A stretch of 43,466 nucleotides of DNA from an uncultured Alphaproteobacteria bacterium (GTDB lineage Bacteria; Pseudomonadota; Alphaproteobacteria; RF32; CAG-239), in contig CALXTL010000016.1 of assembly GCA_944391445.1 (NCBI GenBank), positions 1-43,466 of the forward strand, given 5' to 3'. A program made the position numbers and the translations under genes. Of the stretch, positions 23,210 to 32,145 are shown in pieces. The notes under the pieces were generated by a model. That model saw nothing but the letters and a program-made list of their open reading frames with translations, made no database searches and had not been told where the DNA came from. The number at the start of each line of letters is the position of its first letter. Positions within the stretch are counted from its first letter, which is position 1.

Positions 23210-24853
23210 TTATTCTTCTTTGGCGGCAACAGCGTCAACATCAGAAGGAAAAGTCACATCAAATAATTTATTTTTATCTTTGATGTCCACAAGCGTCGTG
23301 TAGTCAGCATGCTCCATAAACACCGGGCGTTGTGCGGCGTTTTCAGGTACAATATCCGCTTTATCAAATAAGGCGCGGCTCCAGATGACGGGATTAGCTT
23401 TGACACCTTTGTTCGCAAACATCAGCACTTGTTTTTCAACTCCTGTTTTGAACCTGGTAATCAGTTTGTTGAGATCCGAGGCTGTCAAATTCGGCATATC
23501 TGCAGGCAACAGCATGGCACCGTCGCAGAAATTCGGCACGGATTTCAGCCCAAGTTCTATTGAAGTTTTCACCCCGGCATGAAAGGACGGATTGTAAATC
23601 ACATTCACGTCTACCTCATCCAGAAACGGCTGCATCTCCTCATCATGATAACCGGTGATGACAAAAACGGGACTTGCGTCCGCGCCAATGGCCGCATTAA
23701 CCGCTTTCATAAACAAGGGCGTGTTGTTTCCGACATCAACCATCAACTTGTTGCGCCCGGCGCGGCGTCCCTGCCCTGCGGCCAAGACAACAGCGGCAAT
23801 ATTGGCTTTGCGGCCGTTGGCGCCAAAATTTTTGGGCATGATCAAACCACGTTGTTCTTCCTCTGTTAAAAGCCATTCTTCCGTTTGCGGAACCGACTGC
23901 AAATGGCTGAAGTCTTGCGGGTGAAGCTTTTCGGAAAAAATAATCTGGCGAATCGCCTGATTGAGCAAAGGTGACCATACCTGATCGTAGTTGTACGGCA
24001 AGACAATAATTTTATGACTGCGCTTTTGTGCGCCGATCAGATCTGCCGCTTCCAAAACCGGCAAATGCGGACAAGCAATTTCATCGACAATTTTGCTTAG
24101 AGCCTCAGGCAAAACATCTGCCATGCCGGCTACCGGAAGCGCCGGCAGAATGAAGCTGATGTCATGTCCGCCGCGCATTGACTTTTCGATTTCGTCGGCA
24201 ACCGCTTCTACCGTGTAGGAAACATTATATTCGGTATCAAAATCCAGCCCCAGACCGGCTGTGGCCGTCACCAGATTTTTGACCGCCGCCGTAAAATGCG
24301 CTGTTGCGGGAACATCATCCGTCAGTTTGGCATAAATCAAGGCGGCGCGGCGCGGTGCAATCTCAGCCACCTCCAGCAGAGCGCTGTTGCCTGAAAGTTT
24401 GAAGATTACTTCATCAATTTCCGCCTGCGGCACAACCGGCATCCGCAACAAAAGCTCCGCGACAACCTGATTCGGCGCAACTTTTACATAAGGCTCCAAA
24501 GCATTGAGCACCAGCGCCTGATGCAGACGGTTAAACTTGGTCAGACGCTCGGCCGAGAGCTGAAAAACGCCTTCACTCAGCGCCACAATCCGACACAAAC
24601 CATCTTTGTCAATCCGGAAAGCGGTGTTGCGGCCACAGAGCTTAGCGGCAACAATACCAACCGCTGTTGCCGCGTCGATATCGGAATCTTCCATTTTTAC
24701 GCCATAAATACGGCGAATGCCATACATCTTGAAGATCAGGATATCTTCCGCTGTCAGTTGGCGGCCTTTGGGAAAAAATTGCTCACCCAACCTGATATCT
24801 GCCAAAAGGCGGATGCCCTCGGCGGCATTGATATTAAATTCGCTGCATTGCAT
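23210..24853 (-). CDS. Molybdopterin-binding/NTP-transferase fusion protein
   Basis: This 547-residue protein joins two modules. Residues 1-340 resemble the MoeA/MogA-like molybdopterin-binding part, with a two-part N-terminal region and a GLDFDTEYNV... VADEIEKS core. Residues 355-545 are a MobA/MocA-type nucleotidyltransferase beginning VVLAAGQGRRAGRNKLMVDV, with LLPADMPNL as the metal-binding Asp region. Such fusions are common in alphaproteobacteria and are thought to attach CMP or GMP to molybdopterin. In MocA-like proteins the second region is GQGRRxGxxK as here. No molybdoenzyme is nearby, so the role is inferred from domain structure. Confidence 0.78.
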   Translation of the reverse strand: MQCSEFNINAAEGIRLLADIRLGEQFFPKGRQLTAEDILIFKMYGIRRIYGVKMEDSDIDAATAVGIVAAKLCGRNTAFRIDKDGLCRIVALSEGVFQLSAERLTKFNRLHQALVLNALEPYVKVAPNQVVAELLLRMPVVPQAEIDEVIFKLSGNSALLEVAEIAPRRAALIYAKLTDDVPATAHFTAAVKNLVTATAGLGLDFDTEYNVSYTVEAVADEIEKSMRGGHDISFILPALPVAGMADVLPEALSKIVDEIACPHLPVLEAADLIGAQKRSHKIIVLPYNYDQVWSPLLNQAIRQIIFSEKLHPQDFSHLQSVPQTEEWLLTEEEQRGLIMPKNFGANGRKANIAAVVLAAGQGRRAGRNKLMVDVGNNTPLFMKAVNAAIGADASPVFVITGYHDEEMQPFLDEVDVNVIYNPSFHAGVKTSIELGLKSVPNFCDGAMLLPADMPNLTASDLNKLITRFKTGVEKQVLMFANKGVKANPVIWSRALFDKADIVPENAAQRPVFMEHADYTTLVDIKDKNKLFDVTFPSDVDAVAAKEE

Positions 24854-24904
24854 AATCCGATAAATCCGTTTGTTGTTATTTGATTACAACTTTAACAAGA
24901 TATA

Positions 24905-24938
24905 AAAAAAAGGGAAAGAAAAATCTTTCCCTTTTTTT
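24905..24938. terminator. Rho-independent terminator
   Basis: AAGGGAAAGA pairs with TCTTTCCCTT around AAAA, flanked by A and T runs on both sides. On the minus strand it ends the lipoprotein gene 17 bases after its stop, upstream of the fusion gene. Confidence 0.85.
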
Positions 24939-24954
24939 AGAAAGTGTGCCGCAT

Positions 24955-25389
24955 TCAAAAAGTGTAGCGGCCGACAATCAATCCGTTTTCCAGCAGCCGG
25001 CCATAGGTGGCGGTGCGGGTTACCTCGATCACAAAGACCTTCTTCTTGCCGCCGGAGGTCACCTGCCATTCGCGCTTTGCTCCATAATCATCCTTGCGAA
25101 TGACGATGACGTTGTTGCCGAAGAGCACCCGAACATCGTTGACCGTGCTTTTGGCAATTAACCAACCGGTATTAACCTCATAGACCGTCTGGGTATATTG
25201 CGACTTGGTCACCAATGCGCCGGAATTTCTCTCGTGACGAGAAGAAATGTCATGGCCGCCGGCACGATAATAAGCTTCTTTCCGATTGTCGGCAAAACGA
25301 TACACGTGGCCGACTTTGTAAAGTCTTTGTGAGCAGGAGCTCAGCAATATCAGCATAAGCAAACCTGCTAAAAAATTTTTTTGTCTCAT
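24955..25389 (-). CDS. Putative lipoprotein
   Basis: The 144-residue precursor starts with a lipoprotein signal peptide, FLAGLLMLILLSSC, with the lipobox LSSC and acyl-bearing Cys19. The mature part (about 125 residues) is rich in beta strands with conserved-looking aromatic and Gly residues (GHVYRF, RVLFGNNVIVIRKDD) and a C-terminal ENGLIVGRYTF, so a small beta-sandwich or SH3-like envelope protein is possible. I do not recognise a family. It is transcribed alone, divergent from the CoA-transferase genes. Confidence 0.7.
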   Translation of the reverse strand: MRQKNFLAGLLMLILLSSCSQRLYKVGHVYRFADNRKEAYYRAGGHDISSRHERNSGALVTKSQYTQTVYEVNTGWLIAKSTVNDVRVLFGNNVIVIRKDDYGAKREWQVTSGGKKKVFVIEVTRTATYGRLLENGLIVGRYTF

Positions 25390-25440
25390 ATAATTTGTTT
25401 TTAATATTTTTCATAGTTTCAGCATAGCATATCCGGATAT

Positions 25441-25506
25441 TTTTGTCTATATTTTTTAGACAGACAAAATAAAATTGGTGACTTTTGCAAAAAAATAAGC
25501 TATATT
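25441..25506 (+). promoter_or_regulatory. Candidate promoter and inverted repeat for the CoA-transferase operon
   Basis: GTGACT (25478-25483) and TATATT (25501-25506) are 17 bases apart. Just upstream TTTTGTCT (25441-25448) and AGACAAAA (25462-25469) form a perfect 8-bp inverted repeat, a possible operator. Support is by pattern only. Confidence 0.35.
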
Positions 25507-25541
25507 GTTGCAGATTTGTTTCAATAATTGTCGAGAGTTAA

Positions 25542-26183
25542 GTGAAAAAAATAATTTCCATTGCCGAAGCTGCTCAACTGATTAAAGAAAATTCGTCGCT
25601 GATGGTGGGCGGGTTTTTGCGTTGCGGCACCCCGGTCAAAGTTATTGATGAACTGGTTAAGAACAAGACCGGCGGCCTGACCCTGATTGCCAATGACACA
25701 TCCTATCCGGAATATGATCGCGGCAAACTTGTGGTCAACAGGCTTGTAAAAAAAGCCATCGTCACCCATATTGGCACAAACCCGGAAACCGGGCGGCAGA
25801 TGAACGCCGGCGAAATGGATATTGAACTTGTGCCGATGGGCACTTTGGTGGAAAGAATTCGCTCTGCCGGCGCCGGACTTGGCGGTGTGCTGACGCCAAC
25901 CGGGATCGGCACCGTTGTGGCCGAAGGTAAGCAAACTGTTGAAATTGACGGGAAGCCTTATCTGCTTGAAAAACCGCTTAGAGCCGACTGCGCCTTGATA
26001 TATGCCAGCAAGGCCGATAAATTCGGCAACGCTTTTCTGGACGGAACAACCCGCAACTTCAACACCGTTATGGCCACCGCGGCACAGACTGTGATTCTTG
26101 AAGCCGATGAAATAACGGATGAGCCCCTGGATCCGGCAGAAATCACTATTCCGGGGATATTCATCGATTATATTGCCGTTTAG
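25542..26183 (+). CDS. scoA: 3-oxoacid/acetoacetate CoA-transferase subunit A
   Basis: This 213-residue protein is the alpha subunit of a family I CoA-transferase, which moves CoA between acetoacetate or a similar acid and succinyl- or acetyl-CoA. Residues 20-40 hold SLMVGGFLRCGTPVKVIDEL, TLIANDTSYPEYDRGKL follows, and TPTGIGTVVAEGKQ is the usual domain-end motif. The start is GTG at 25542, with GAGAG upstream. Subunit B starts nine bases after the stop. The exact acids used (AtoDA against ScoAB) cannot be told apart here. Confidence 0.9.
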   Translation: MKKIISIAEAAQLIKENSSLMVGGFLRCGTPVKVIDELVKNKTGGLTLIANDTSYPEYDRGKLVVNRLVKKAIVTHIGTNPETGRQMNAGEMDIELVPMGTLVERIRSAGAGLGGVLTPTGIGTVVAEGKQTVEIDGKPYLLEKPLRADCALIYASKADKFGNAFLDGTTRNFNTVMATAAQTVILEADEITDEPLDPAEITIPGIFIDYIAV

Positions 26184-26192
26184 GAGGAATTT

Positions 26193-26858
26193 ATGACTCT
26201 TTCCAAGGAACAATGCCGCGAAATTATTGCCCGTCGTGTGGCTCGCGAATTTAAAGAAAATGATGTCATCACGCTCGGTATCGGACTACCGACCGAAGTG
26301 GCTAATTATATTCCGCACAATATTCAGGTTATTTTTCAGTCCGAAAACGGAATGCTCGGTGTCGGCCGCCGTGATTTGAGTGCGACAGATAACCCTAAAA
26401 TTACCAACGCCGGCGGCTTAGCCGTTACAACAAAACCCGGTGCAGTTTTCTTTGATTCTGCCATGTCATTTGCCATTATCCGCGGCGGCCATGTTGACGC
26501 AACGGTTTTGGGCGCGTTGCAGGTGGACAGCCACGGGAATCTGGCTAACTGGATGATCCCCGGCGCATTTGTGCCCGGTATGGGCGGCGCCATGGATCTG
26601 GTTGTCGGCGCCAAAAAAGTAATTATAGCCATGGAGCACACCAGCAAAGGCAAACCACGAATTGTCAAAGACTGCACCATTCCGCTGACAGCCAAAGGCG
26701 AAGTTGACCTGATTGTGACTGAGCGTTGCGTTTTGGAGGTAACCCCGGCCGGCTTGGTGCTTAAAGAAATCAACCCGCTGTTTTCGCTGGATGATATTAT
26801 CCGCGATACTGAGGCTGAGCTGATTATCCCCGAGCATCTGCAGCAAATTGCCGTCTGA
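26193..26858 (+). CDS. scoB: 3-oxoacid/acetoacetate CoA-transferase subunit B
   Basis: The 221-residue beta subunit carries the catalytic Glu51 in FQSENGMLG, which forms the covalent glutamyl-CoA intermediate. LGIGLPTEVANYIP near the N-terminus and GGHVDATVLGALQVD in the middle are diagnostic. A strong AGGAGG precedes the ATG. With subunit A it forms a two-gene operon that would recycle CoA during fatty or ketoacid fermentation or ketone use. Frames and motifs are intact. Confidence 0.92.
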   Translation: MTLSKEQCREIIARRVAREFKENDVITLGIGLPTEVANYIPHNIQVIFQSENGMLGVGRRDLSATDNPKITNAGGLAVTTKPGAVFFDSAMSFAIIRGGHVDATVLGALQVDSHGNLANWMIPGAFVPGMGGAMDLVVGAKKVIIAMEHTSKGKPRIVKDCTIPLTAKGEVDLIVTERCVLEVTPAGLVLKEINPLFSLDDIIRDTEAELIIPEHLQQIAV

Positions 26859-27272
26859 AGCCGGGTATTTGAGACTTTTTATTATAAAAATTTTAAATAT
26901 TCCTGATTAAAGAAATCTGCCTTTATTTACATCAGGCGGAAGCGGTTTGTTTTTGCCGACCGCTGCGGATGTGAGAAAATTTCATCATATTTTTATATAT
27001 AATAAAAACATTTGACTTTCACATATATATCAAATAACCTAATCTTGCTTTGGTTGATTACCAGAGTGAGGTTTGAAAGCCTCTTTACAAGTTGTTCGTT
27101 CAGCGAACGTAAAAAGCTACCTTTTGGTCTTTATGACTGGAAGGTAGTTAATAAGATATATGGTTATCTGTATATCAAATACACTACACTATTCTTGTAA
27201 ATAGCTTTCAACTTCCAGTCGCCTCTCATCAAGGCGATTTAATTTTATATGTATAAAATGAAAGGAAGTTAA
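26859..27272 (+). other. 414-base intergenic region with structured elements
   Basis: No convincing protein gene is seen; an open frame of 62 codons at 27012-27200 has no ribosome binding site and overlaps the hairpins. At 26929-26972 ACATC and AGCGGT pair with ACCGCT and GATGT in an interrupted hairpin without a T run, possibly the end of the CoA-transferase transcript. A weak promoter (TTGACT 27012-27017, TAACCT 27035-27040) precedes the leader described separately. Confidence 0.55.
27060..27270 (+). promoter_or_regulatory. Structured 5' leader with competing pairings (candidate riboregulator)
   Basis: Hairpins lie at 27068-27083 (GAGG/CCTC, extended by TT/AA) and 27094-27109 (CGTTC/GAACG). 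CTACCTT (27117-27123) pairs with AAGGTAG (27141-27147). The overlapping GACTGGAAG (27135-27143) pairs instead with CTTCCAGTC (27212-27220), and the same CTTCC region (AACTTCC, 27210-27216) is complementary over seven bases to GGAAGTT (27264-27270), the ribosome binding site of the outer-membrane gene. TCGCCT/AGGCGA (27219-27237) with a weak T tract forms a further hairpin. Mutually exclusive pairings like these are typical of leaders that control expression. Confidence 0.5.
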
Positions 27273-28007
27273 ATGAAAAAAGCTTTATTACTAGCCGGCG
27301 CGGCTTCTGTTTTGCTCGCGGCTAATGCCAACGCAATTGAATTAAATCCTTATGTTTCAGCTAAAGCGGCATTTGTAAAAATGGAAAATGATGCAAATGT
27401 AAACTCTGATTATTCTTTTAGCGGCGTAACACATTATCAGAACGCTTTGGCCAATGAAAAACACAAAGATGATGTGTGGGGTTTGAGATTGGCTGCCGGT
27501 GCAGCGGCTCCTGTTAAATATGGCCAAATAAGAAGTGAATTGGAATTTGGCTGGAATGATGATGCAAAAGATTCCAATAATTTTGCTTTTAAAGTCAAAG
27601 ATACTTATAACCATAAATTCGCTACAGAATTATCTATTTATTCCGCCATGTTAAATATCTATTATGATATTGATACCGGAACTAAATTTACCCCTTATGT
27701 CGGCGGCGGTATTGGTGTTGCTCATCTCAAAAATAAATCTAAAGTTGCCGGTTCAACCCCCGCAGGAGCTTTAGATATAAGCAGCAGCGAGAGCGAAACA
27801 AATTTCGCCTGGAATATTGGAGCCGGTGTGTCTTATGCTCTGACGGATAATCTATCTCTTGATGCCGGATATAGATATACTGATTATGGCAATGTTAAAG
27901 AATCTGTTTCTCAACAAATTTCCGGTTTAGGGGCTCCGTTAAATGTTGATGGTAAATTTGATGTGACATCTCATGAGTTTTTACTTGGCGCGAGATACGC
28001 CTTCTAA
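27273..28007 (+). CDS. Outer-membrane beta-barrel protein
   Basis: The 244-residue precursor has a clear signal peptide (residues 1-21, ending ANANA). The mature protein shows alternating hydrophobic and polar strands, with ELNPYVSAKAAFVKM first, KFTPYVGGGIGVAHL and NFAWNIGAGVSYALTDNLSLDAGYRYTDYG in the middle, and a final strand HEFLLGARYAF ending in Phe, as outer-membrane proteins do. This is the eight-stranded OmpA-like/surface-antigen fold of pfam13505. Translation is probably governed by the leader upstream. AT-rich codon use differs from neighbouring genes, consistent with a surface protein. Confidence 0.88.
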   Translation: MKKALLLAGAASVLLAANANAIELNPYVSAKAAFVKMENDANVNSDYSFSGVTHYQNALANEKHKDDVWGLRLAAGAAAPVKYGQIRSELEFGWNDDAKDSNNFAFKVKDTYNHKFATELSIYSAMLNIYYDIDTGTKFTPYVGGGIGVAHLKNKSKVAGSTPAGALDISSSESETNFAWNIGAGVSYALTDNLSLDAGYRYTDYGNVKESVSQQISGLGAPLNVDGKFDVTSHEFLLGARYAF

Positions 28008-28034
28008 TTACAGGGAATAAACAATCAATTTATA

Positions 28035-28067
28035 AGAAACAGGGATATTTTGAATATCCCTGTTTCT
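28035..28067 (+). terminator. Perfect 15-bp hairpin after the outer-membrane gene
   Basis: AGAAACAGGGATATT (28035-28049) pairs perfectly with its complement (28053-28067) around TTG. The following T run is poor, so it may act as a stabilising 3' hairpin as much as a terminator. Confidence 0.65.
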
Positions 28068-28118
28068 GTTATCCCGTTGTTACAAGAATTATCGTTTTTC
28101 AGATTTGAATGGCTCGTA

Positions 28119-28151
28119 CAAAAAATGGGTTGCAATTTCTTGCAACCCATT
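28119..28151 (-). terminator. Rho-independent terminator of rplM-rpsI
   Basis: AATGGGTTGCAA pairs with TTGCAACCCATT around a four-base loop, and on the minus strand is followed by a run of T. It lies 30 bases after the rpsI stop. Confidence 0.9.
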
Positions 28152-28180
28152 GAAAATATTTGATATTTTCTTGATACCAA

Positions 28181-28660
28181 TTAACGTTTAGAGAACTGGT
28201 AAGAACGACGGGCTTTGGCCCGGCCGTATTTCTTACGTTCAACCGTTCTGTCATCACGGGTCAGGAAGCCGGCCTTTTTCAAAACAGCGCGCAGCTCCGG
28301 CTCATACAAATTCAGAGCCTTGGAAATGCCGTGTTTGATGGCTCCGGCCTGGCCGGACAAACCGCCGCCTTTGACCGTGCAGACAACGTCAAACTCGTTT
28401 TCACGGTTAGTAATCTGGAACGGCTGATTGATAATCATTTTCAAAACCGGACGGGCAAAGTACTGATCAATCGATTTCTCGTTGATGGTGATGTTGCCTT
28501 TACCAGGCATCACCCACACACGGGCAACCGCGTCTTTCCTTTTGCCGGTGGCATAAGAACGACCCTGTTTGTCTTTTTTAGCTTTGCGGACGACAGTCTC
28601 GGCAGAAGCGGTGGTGCTTGCAGCTTTAATATCCTGCAAAGATTCAATTTTTTCAGCCAT
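28181..28660 (-). CDS. rpsI: 30S ribosomal protein S9
   Basis: The 159-residue protein ends in YQFSKR, the conserved S9 tail whose last Arg contacts P-site t[21 protein letters not shown] and [19 protein letters not shown] are diagnostic S9 motifs. It carries an N-terminal extension of about 30 residues rich in Ala, Ser, Thr and Lys beyond the bacterial core, as other alphaproteobacterial S9 proteins do. It is cotranscribed with rplM, two bases apart. Confidence 0.97.
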   Translation of the reverse strand: MAEKIESLQDIKAASTTASAETVVRKAKKDKQGRSYATGKRKDAVARVWVMPGKGNITINEKSIDQYFARPVLKMIINQPFQITNRENEFDVVCTVKGGGLSGQAGAIKHGISKALNLYEPELRAVLKKAGFLTRDDRTVERKKYGRAKARRSYQFSKR

Positions 28661-28662
28661 TA

Positions 28663-29127
28663 TTATGCGCTCCTTTTATTCTTGGGATTTCTGGAAGCAA
28701 TGTCCAGAACTTCCGGATTCTGAGCAGTGTGCGGATGCTCGCTGCCTGCATAAACTTTCAACTTGGTCATCTGACGACGGCCCATCGGATTACGGGCAAT
28801 CATACGCTCAACAGCTTTGATGATGACTCTTTCAGGGAAACGACCGTCCAAAATCTTGCCGGCAGTAGTCTCTTTGATACCGCCGATCCAGCCGGTGTGT
28901 TTGTAATATTTTTTGTCAGTCAATTTTTTGCCGGTCAATTTGACTTTGTCGGCATTGATAACGACAACATAGTCGCCGCAGTCAAGGTTGGTCGAGTACA
29001 TCGGTTTGTGCTTTCCGCGCAAAATCTTGGCGATTTCGGCAGAAAGACGACCCAGGACAACGCCCTCTGCATCAACTACATACCATTTTCTCTCGATTTC
29101 CGAGGGTTTTGCTGTATATGTATTCAT
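28663..29127 (-). CDS. rplM: 50S ribosomal protein L13
   Basis: The 154-residue protein has the L13 motifs [41 protein letters not shown] and a [18 protein letters not shown] end. L13 binds 23S rRNA early in large-subunit assembly. It is the first gene of the rplM-rpsI operon, expressed from a clear promoter at 29167-29194. Confidence 0.97.
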   Translation of the reverse strand: MNTYTAKPSEIERKWYVVDAEGVVLGRLSAEIAKILRGKHKPMYSTNLDCGDYVVVINADKVKLTGKKLTDKKYYKHTGWIGGIKETTAGKILDGRFPERVIIKAVERMIARNPMGRRQMTKLKVYAGSEHPHTAQNPEVLDIASRNPKNKRSA

Positions 29128-29166
29128 GTCTTCTCTCTTTAAAGATTGGTTATTAAGTCGTGTGTG

Positions 29167-29194
29167 ACTATACAGGAAAAAAAACTATTGTCAA
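29167..29194 (-). promoter_or_regulatory. Promoter of rplM-rpsI
   Basis: On the minus strand TTGACA (29194-29189) and TATAGT (29172-29167) are 16 bases apart. The leader would be about 30 bases. Confidence 0.65.
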
Positions 29195-29349
29195 TATAAA
29201 AATATTTATATATTTCAGCATGTTATAAAACGGTATTATATTACCATTCGCCAACTTGTTGTTTTTGCACAATTCTATTGCAATTTACCGGCGACATATT
29301 TTAAAAAAATAAGTTTTTTGCCTGCTCAGCACCGGGAACAAACACAAAT

Positions 29350-32049
29350 TTATTTATTTTCCAAACTTTCTTGCAGGCGTTTGATCTCGTATAATTTTTC
29401 CAGAGCTTCCCGCGGTGAAAGCTCGTCGGGGTTAAGTACGCGGAGGGCTTCATTTAACGGTGAAAATTGCGGCTGCTCCCTTTCGCGCAGGGCGGCAAAT
29501 AACGGCAGATCATCGGCCAAACGGCTTATAGCGCCGCCTTTGCCGCTTTTTTCCAGATGCTCCAGCACTTGGCCGGCGCGTTTTAATACCGTTTTAGGCA
29601 GCCCGGCCAGCTTGGCTACATGGATACCATAACTACGATCCGCCGCACCGTCTATTACTTCATGCAAAAAGATGACTTCGTCGTTAAACTCTTTAATTTT
29701 CATACAGTGGAGGCTCATTTCCGGCAGTCTTGAAGACAGCGCCGTCAGTTCGTGATAATGCGTGGCAAACAAAGTGCGGCATTTATTGGCCTCGTGCAAA
29801 TGCTCCACCACTGCCCAGGCAATGGACAAGCCGTCAAACGTTGCCGTACCCCGACCGATCTCATCCAAAATGACAAAGCTGCGCTCGTCTGCCTGATTTA
29901 GAATAGCAGCGGTTTCAACCATTTCGACCATAAAAGTCGATCGCCCGCGCGCAAGATCATCCGATGCCCCAACGCGGGAAAATATCTTATCTATAACGCC
30001 GATATGCGCCGAAGCCGCCGGCACAAACGCGCCCATCTGCGCCATGACGGCAATAATTGCATTTTGCCGCAAAAAAGTCGACTTACCGGCCATGTTCGGC
30101 CCGGTAATCAGCCACAGCCGCCCTTTTTGAGCGCCCAGACTGCAGTCATTACCGACAAAAGCCGCGCCGTCTTCTTTTTCCAGCGCCTGCTCCACGACCG
30201 GATGACGCCCTTCTTTGATTTCAAAAGCGAGACTGTCATCAATTTCCGGACGACAATAACGCTTTTCCATCGCAAGATCTGCCAGAGCCGATGCCACATC
30301 CAGCTCGGCATAGGCTTTGGCTGTTTTTAAAATATTGTCGGAGCAAACTTTGATGTCGCGTACCAGATTGTCAAAAACTTCCTGTTCAAGCGCCAGAGCC
30401 TTGTCCGCCGCGCCGCGAATCCTGTCCTCAAGTTCGCTCAGCTCCACCGTCGTGAAGCGCGAAGCGTTCAATACCGACTGGCGGTGTATATAATTCGGAT
30501 CTTCCAACAATTGCGGCGCATATTTACTCTGAACTTCAATAAAATAGCCGATTACATTGTTATATTTGATTTTCAGATTAGCAATGCCGGCAGCTTCCGC
30601 ATATCGCGCCTGTAGTTCAACTATTGTCTTGTGGCTATCGTTTTTAAGCGAGCGAACCTGATCCAATGCGGGAAGATACCCCTCGCGGACAAAACCGCCG
30701 TCCCGCGCCATTAATGGCAAATCTTCCGCCAACGCACTTTCCAAAACAGCGACCAGATTGCTGTGTTCACCCAGACGCTGCATAACTTTTTGCAAAACTT
30801 CCGGAATGCCGCCCAAAATCCGGCCTTCGCTTTCCCGCGCGCAGCTCCGCAAAACATTGCGCAGCTGCGGGACAACTTTTAGCGCCGTTTTGATGTTGGC
30901 CAAATCGCGCGGTCCGCCGCGGCCGACCGTTAAACGGGAAACGGCGCGTTCAATGTCCGGACAGGCTTTCAGAATATCGCGCAACTCCTCGCGCACCCAG
31001 CCATAATCAACAAAAAACTGAACCATATCCAAACGCTCGCTAATCGCTGCAATATCCCGCAGCGGATTAGACACTCTGGCGGCAAGCAAACGTCCGCCGG
31101 CACCGGTTACGGTACGGTCAATCACACCCAATAACGAAGAGTTCTTATCGCCGTTTAAGGCCTCGACCAGCTCCAGCGAGCGTCTGGTTGCGCTGTCAAT
31201 ATCCATTATCTGACTTTCGGAAACCCGCTGGGGATTGGCAATATAGGGACATTGCCCTTTTTGGGTGGTCTGGACATAATCGAGCAAAACGCCGGCGGCG
31301 GTTACTTCTGCCCGGCTAAAACTGCCAAAAGCTTCCAGCGTTTCAACCTTATACAATGCGCATAGTCGTTTGGCGGCATTTTCACTGCCAAACCGCGCTT
31401 GCGGCAAAACCGTCAACTGATCACGATAATCATTGAGAATACGGAAAATGGCCGGATTTTGCAGGAAAGCATCGGATACAACCGTTTCTACCGGCGCCAG
31501 GCGTGACAAAACACCGGCAAGAACGGCTGCTTCATCCCGCGCATGCAACCCGATTTCCTGCAAATAAAAATCTCCGGTGGAAATATCCAACCAGGCCAGG
31601 CCGAGATTTTCCGCCTGCTTGACCAGGCAGAGCAAAAAATTGTTTTTCTTGGCATCAAGAAGCGGTTCTTCGGTCAGTGTGCCTGCTGTTACCAAACGGA
31701 TGACCTCGCGACGAACAACAGCTTTTGCCCCTCTTTTTTTGGCTTCTTTGGGATCTTCGGTTTGTTCGCAGATGGCCACTTTATATCCCTGTTTGATTAA
31801 TCGGGAAAGATAGCTTTCATAGGCATGAAACGGCACTCCGCACATCGGAATATCGGCGCCTTCGTATTTACCGCGCTTGGTTAACGCAATGTCTAGAGCT
31901 TTTGAAGCAACTACCGCGTCATCAAAAAACATTTCGTAGAAATCGCCCATGCGGTAGAACAGCAGATATCCCTCATGCTCTCTTTTGATTTGCAGGTATT
32001 GCGCCATCATCGGCGTCATGTTGGCAAGTTTGTCAGTTTTTTCAGTCAT
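29350..32049 (-). CDS. mutS: DNA mismatch repair protein MutS
   Basis: MutS binds mismatches and starts repair. The 899-residue protein has the N-terminal mismatch-binding domain with [11 protein letters not shown] (about residues 31-41; the Phe-x-Glu motif that wedges into the mismatch), the connector, lever and clamp domains, and the ATPase with Walker [26 protein letters not shown] (Walker B and signature) and a THYHEL His. A C-terminal helix-turn-helix region follows. Length is typical. It is divergent from the PhoR-type kinase, with about 95 bases between. Confidence 0.97.
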   Translation of the reverse strand: MTEKTDKLANMTPMMAQYLQIKREHEGYLLFYRMGDFYEMFFDDAVVASKALDIALTKRGKYEGADIPMCGVPFHAYESYLSRLIKQGYKVAICEQTEDPKEAKKRGAKAVVRREVIRLVTAGTLTEEPLLDAKKNNFLLCLVKQAENLGLAWLDISTGDFYLQEIGLHARDEAAVLAGVLSRLAPVETVVSDAFLQNPAIFRILNDYRDQLTVLPQARFGSENAAKRLCALYKVETLEAFGSFSRAEVTAAGVLLDYVQTTQKGQCPYIANPQRVSESQIMDIDSATRRSLELVEALNGDKNSSLLGVIDRTVTGAGGRLLAARVSNPLRDIAAISERLDMVQFFVDYGWVREELRDILKACPDIERAVSRLTVGRGGPRDLANIKTALKVVPQLRNVLRSCARESEGRILGGIPEVLQKVMQRLGEHSNLVAVLESALAEDLPLMARDGGFVREGYLPALDQVRSLKNDSHKTIVELQARYAEAAGIANLKIKYNNVIGYFIEVQSKYAPQLLEDPNYIHRQSVLNASRFTTVELSELEDRIRGAADKALALEQEVFDNLVRDIKVCSDNILKTAKAYAELDVASALADLAMEKRYCRPEIDDSLAFEIKEGRHPVVEQALEKEDGAAFVGNDCSLGAQKGRLWLITGPNMAGKSTFLRQNAIIAVMAQMGAFVPAASAHIGVIDKIFSRVGASDDLARGRSTFMVEMVETAAILNQADERSFVILDEIGRGTATFDGLSIAWAVVEHLHEANKCRTLFATHYHELTALSSRLPEMSLHCMKIKEFNDEVIFLHEVIDGAADRSYGIHVAKLAGLPKTVLKRAGQVLEHLEKSGKGGAISRLADDLPLFAALREREQPQFSPLNEALRVLNPDELSPREALEKLYEIKRLQESLENK

Positions 32050-32145
32050 GGTTCCAGCAAAAATTTAATCTTTTTAAACTTGTTTTATCATAATATATTT
32101 ATCATTCCAGTCTAGGAGAATCTGCAAGATATAGGATATTTGATT

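Noticed and set aside
27012..27200. 62-codon open frame upstream of the outer-membrane gene
   Set aside because: It has no ribosome binding site, overlaps several hairpins and matches no family; it is better explained as part of a structured leader.
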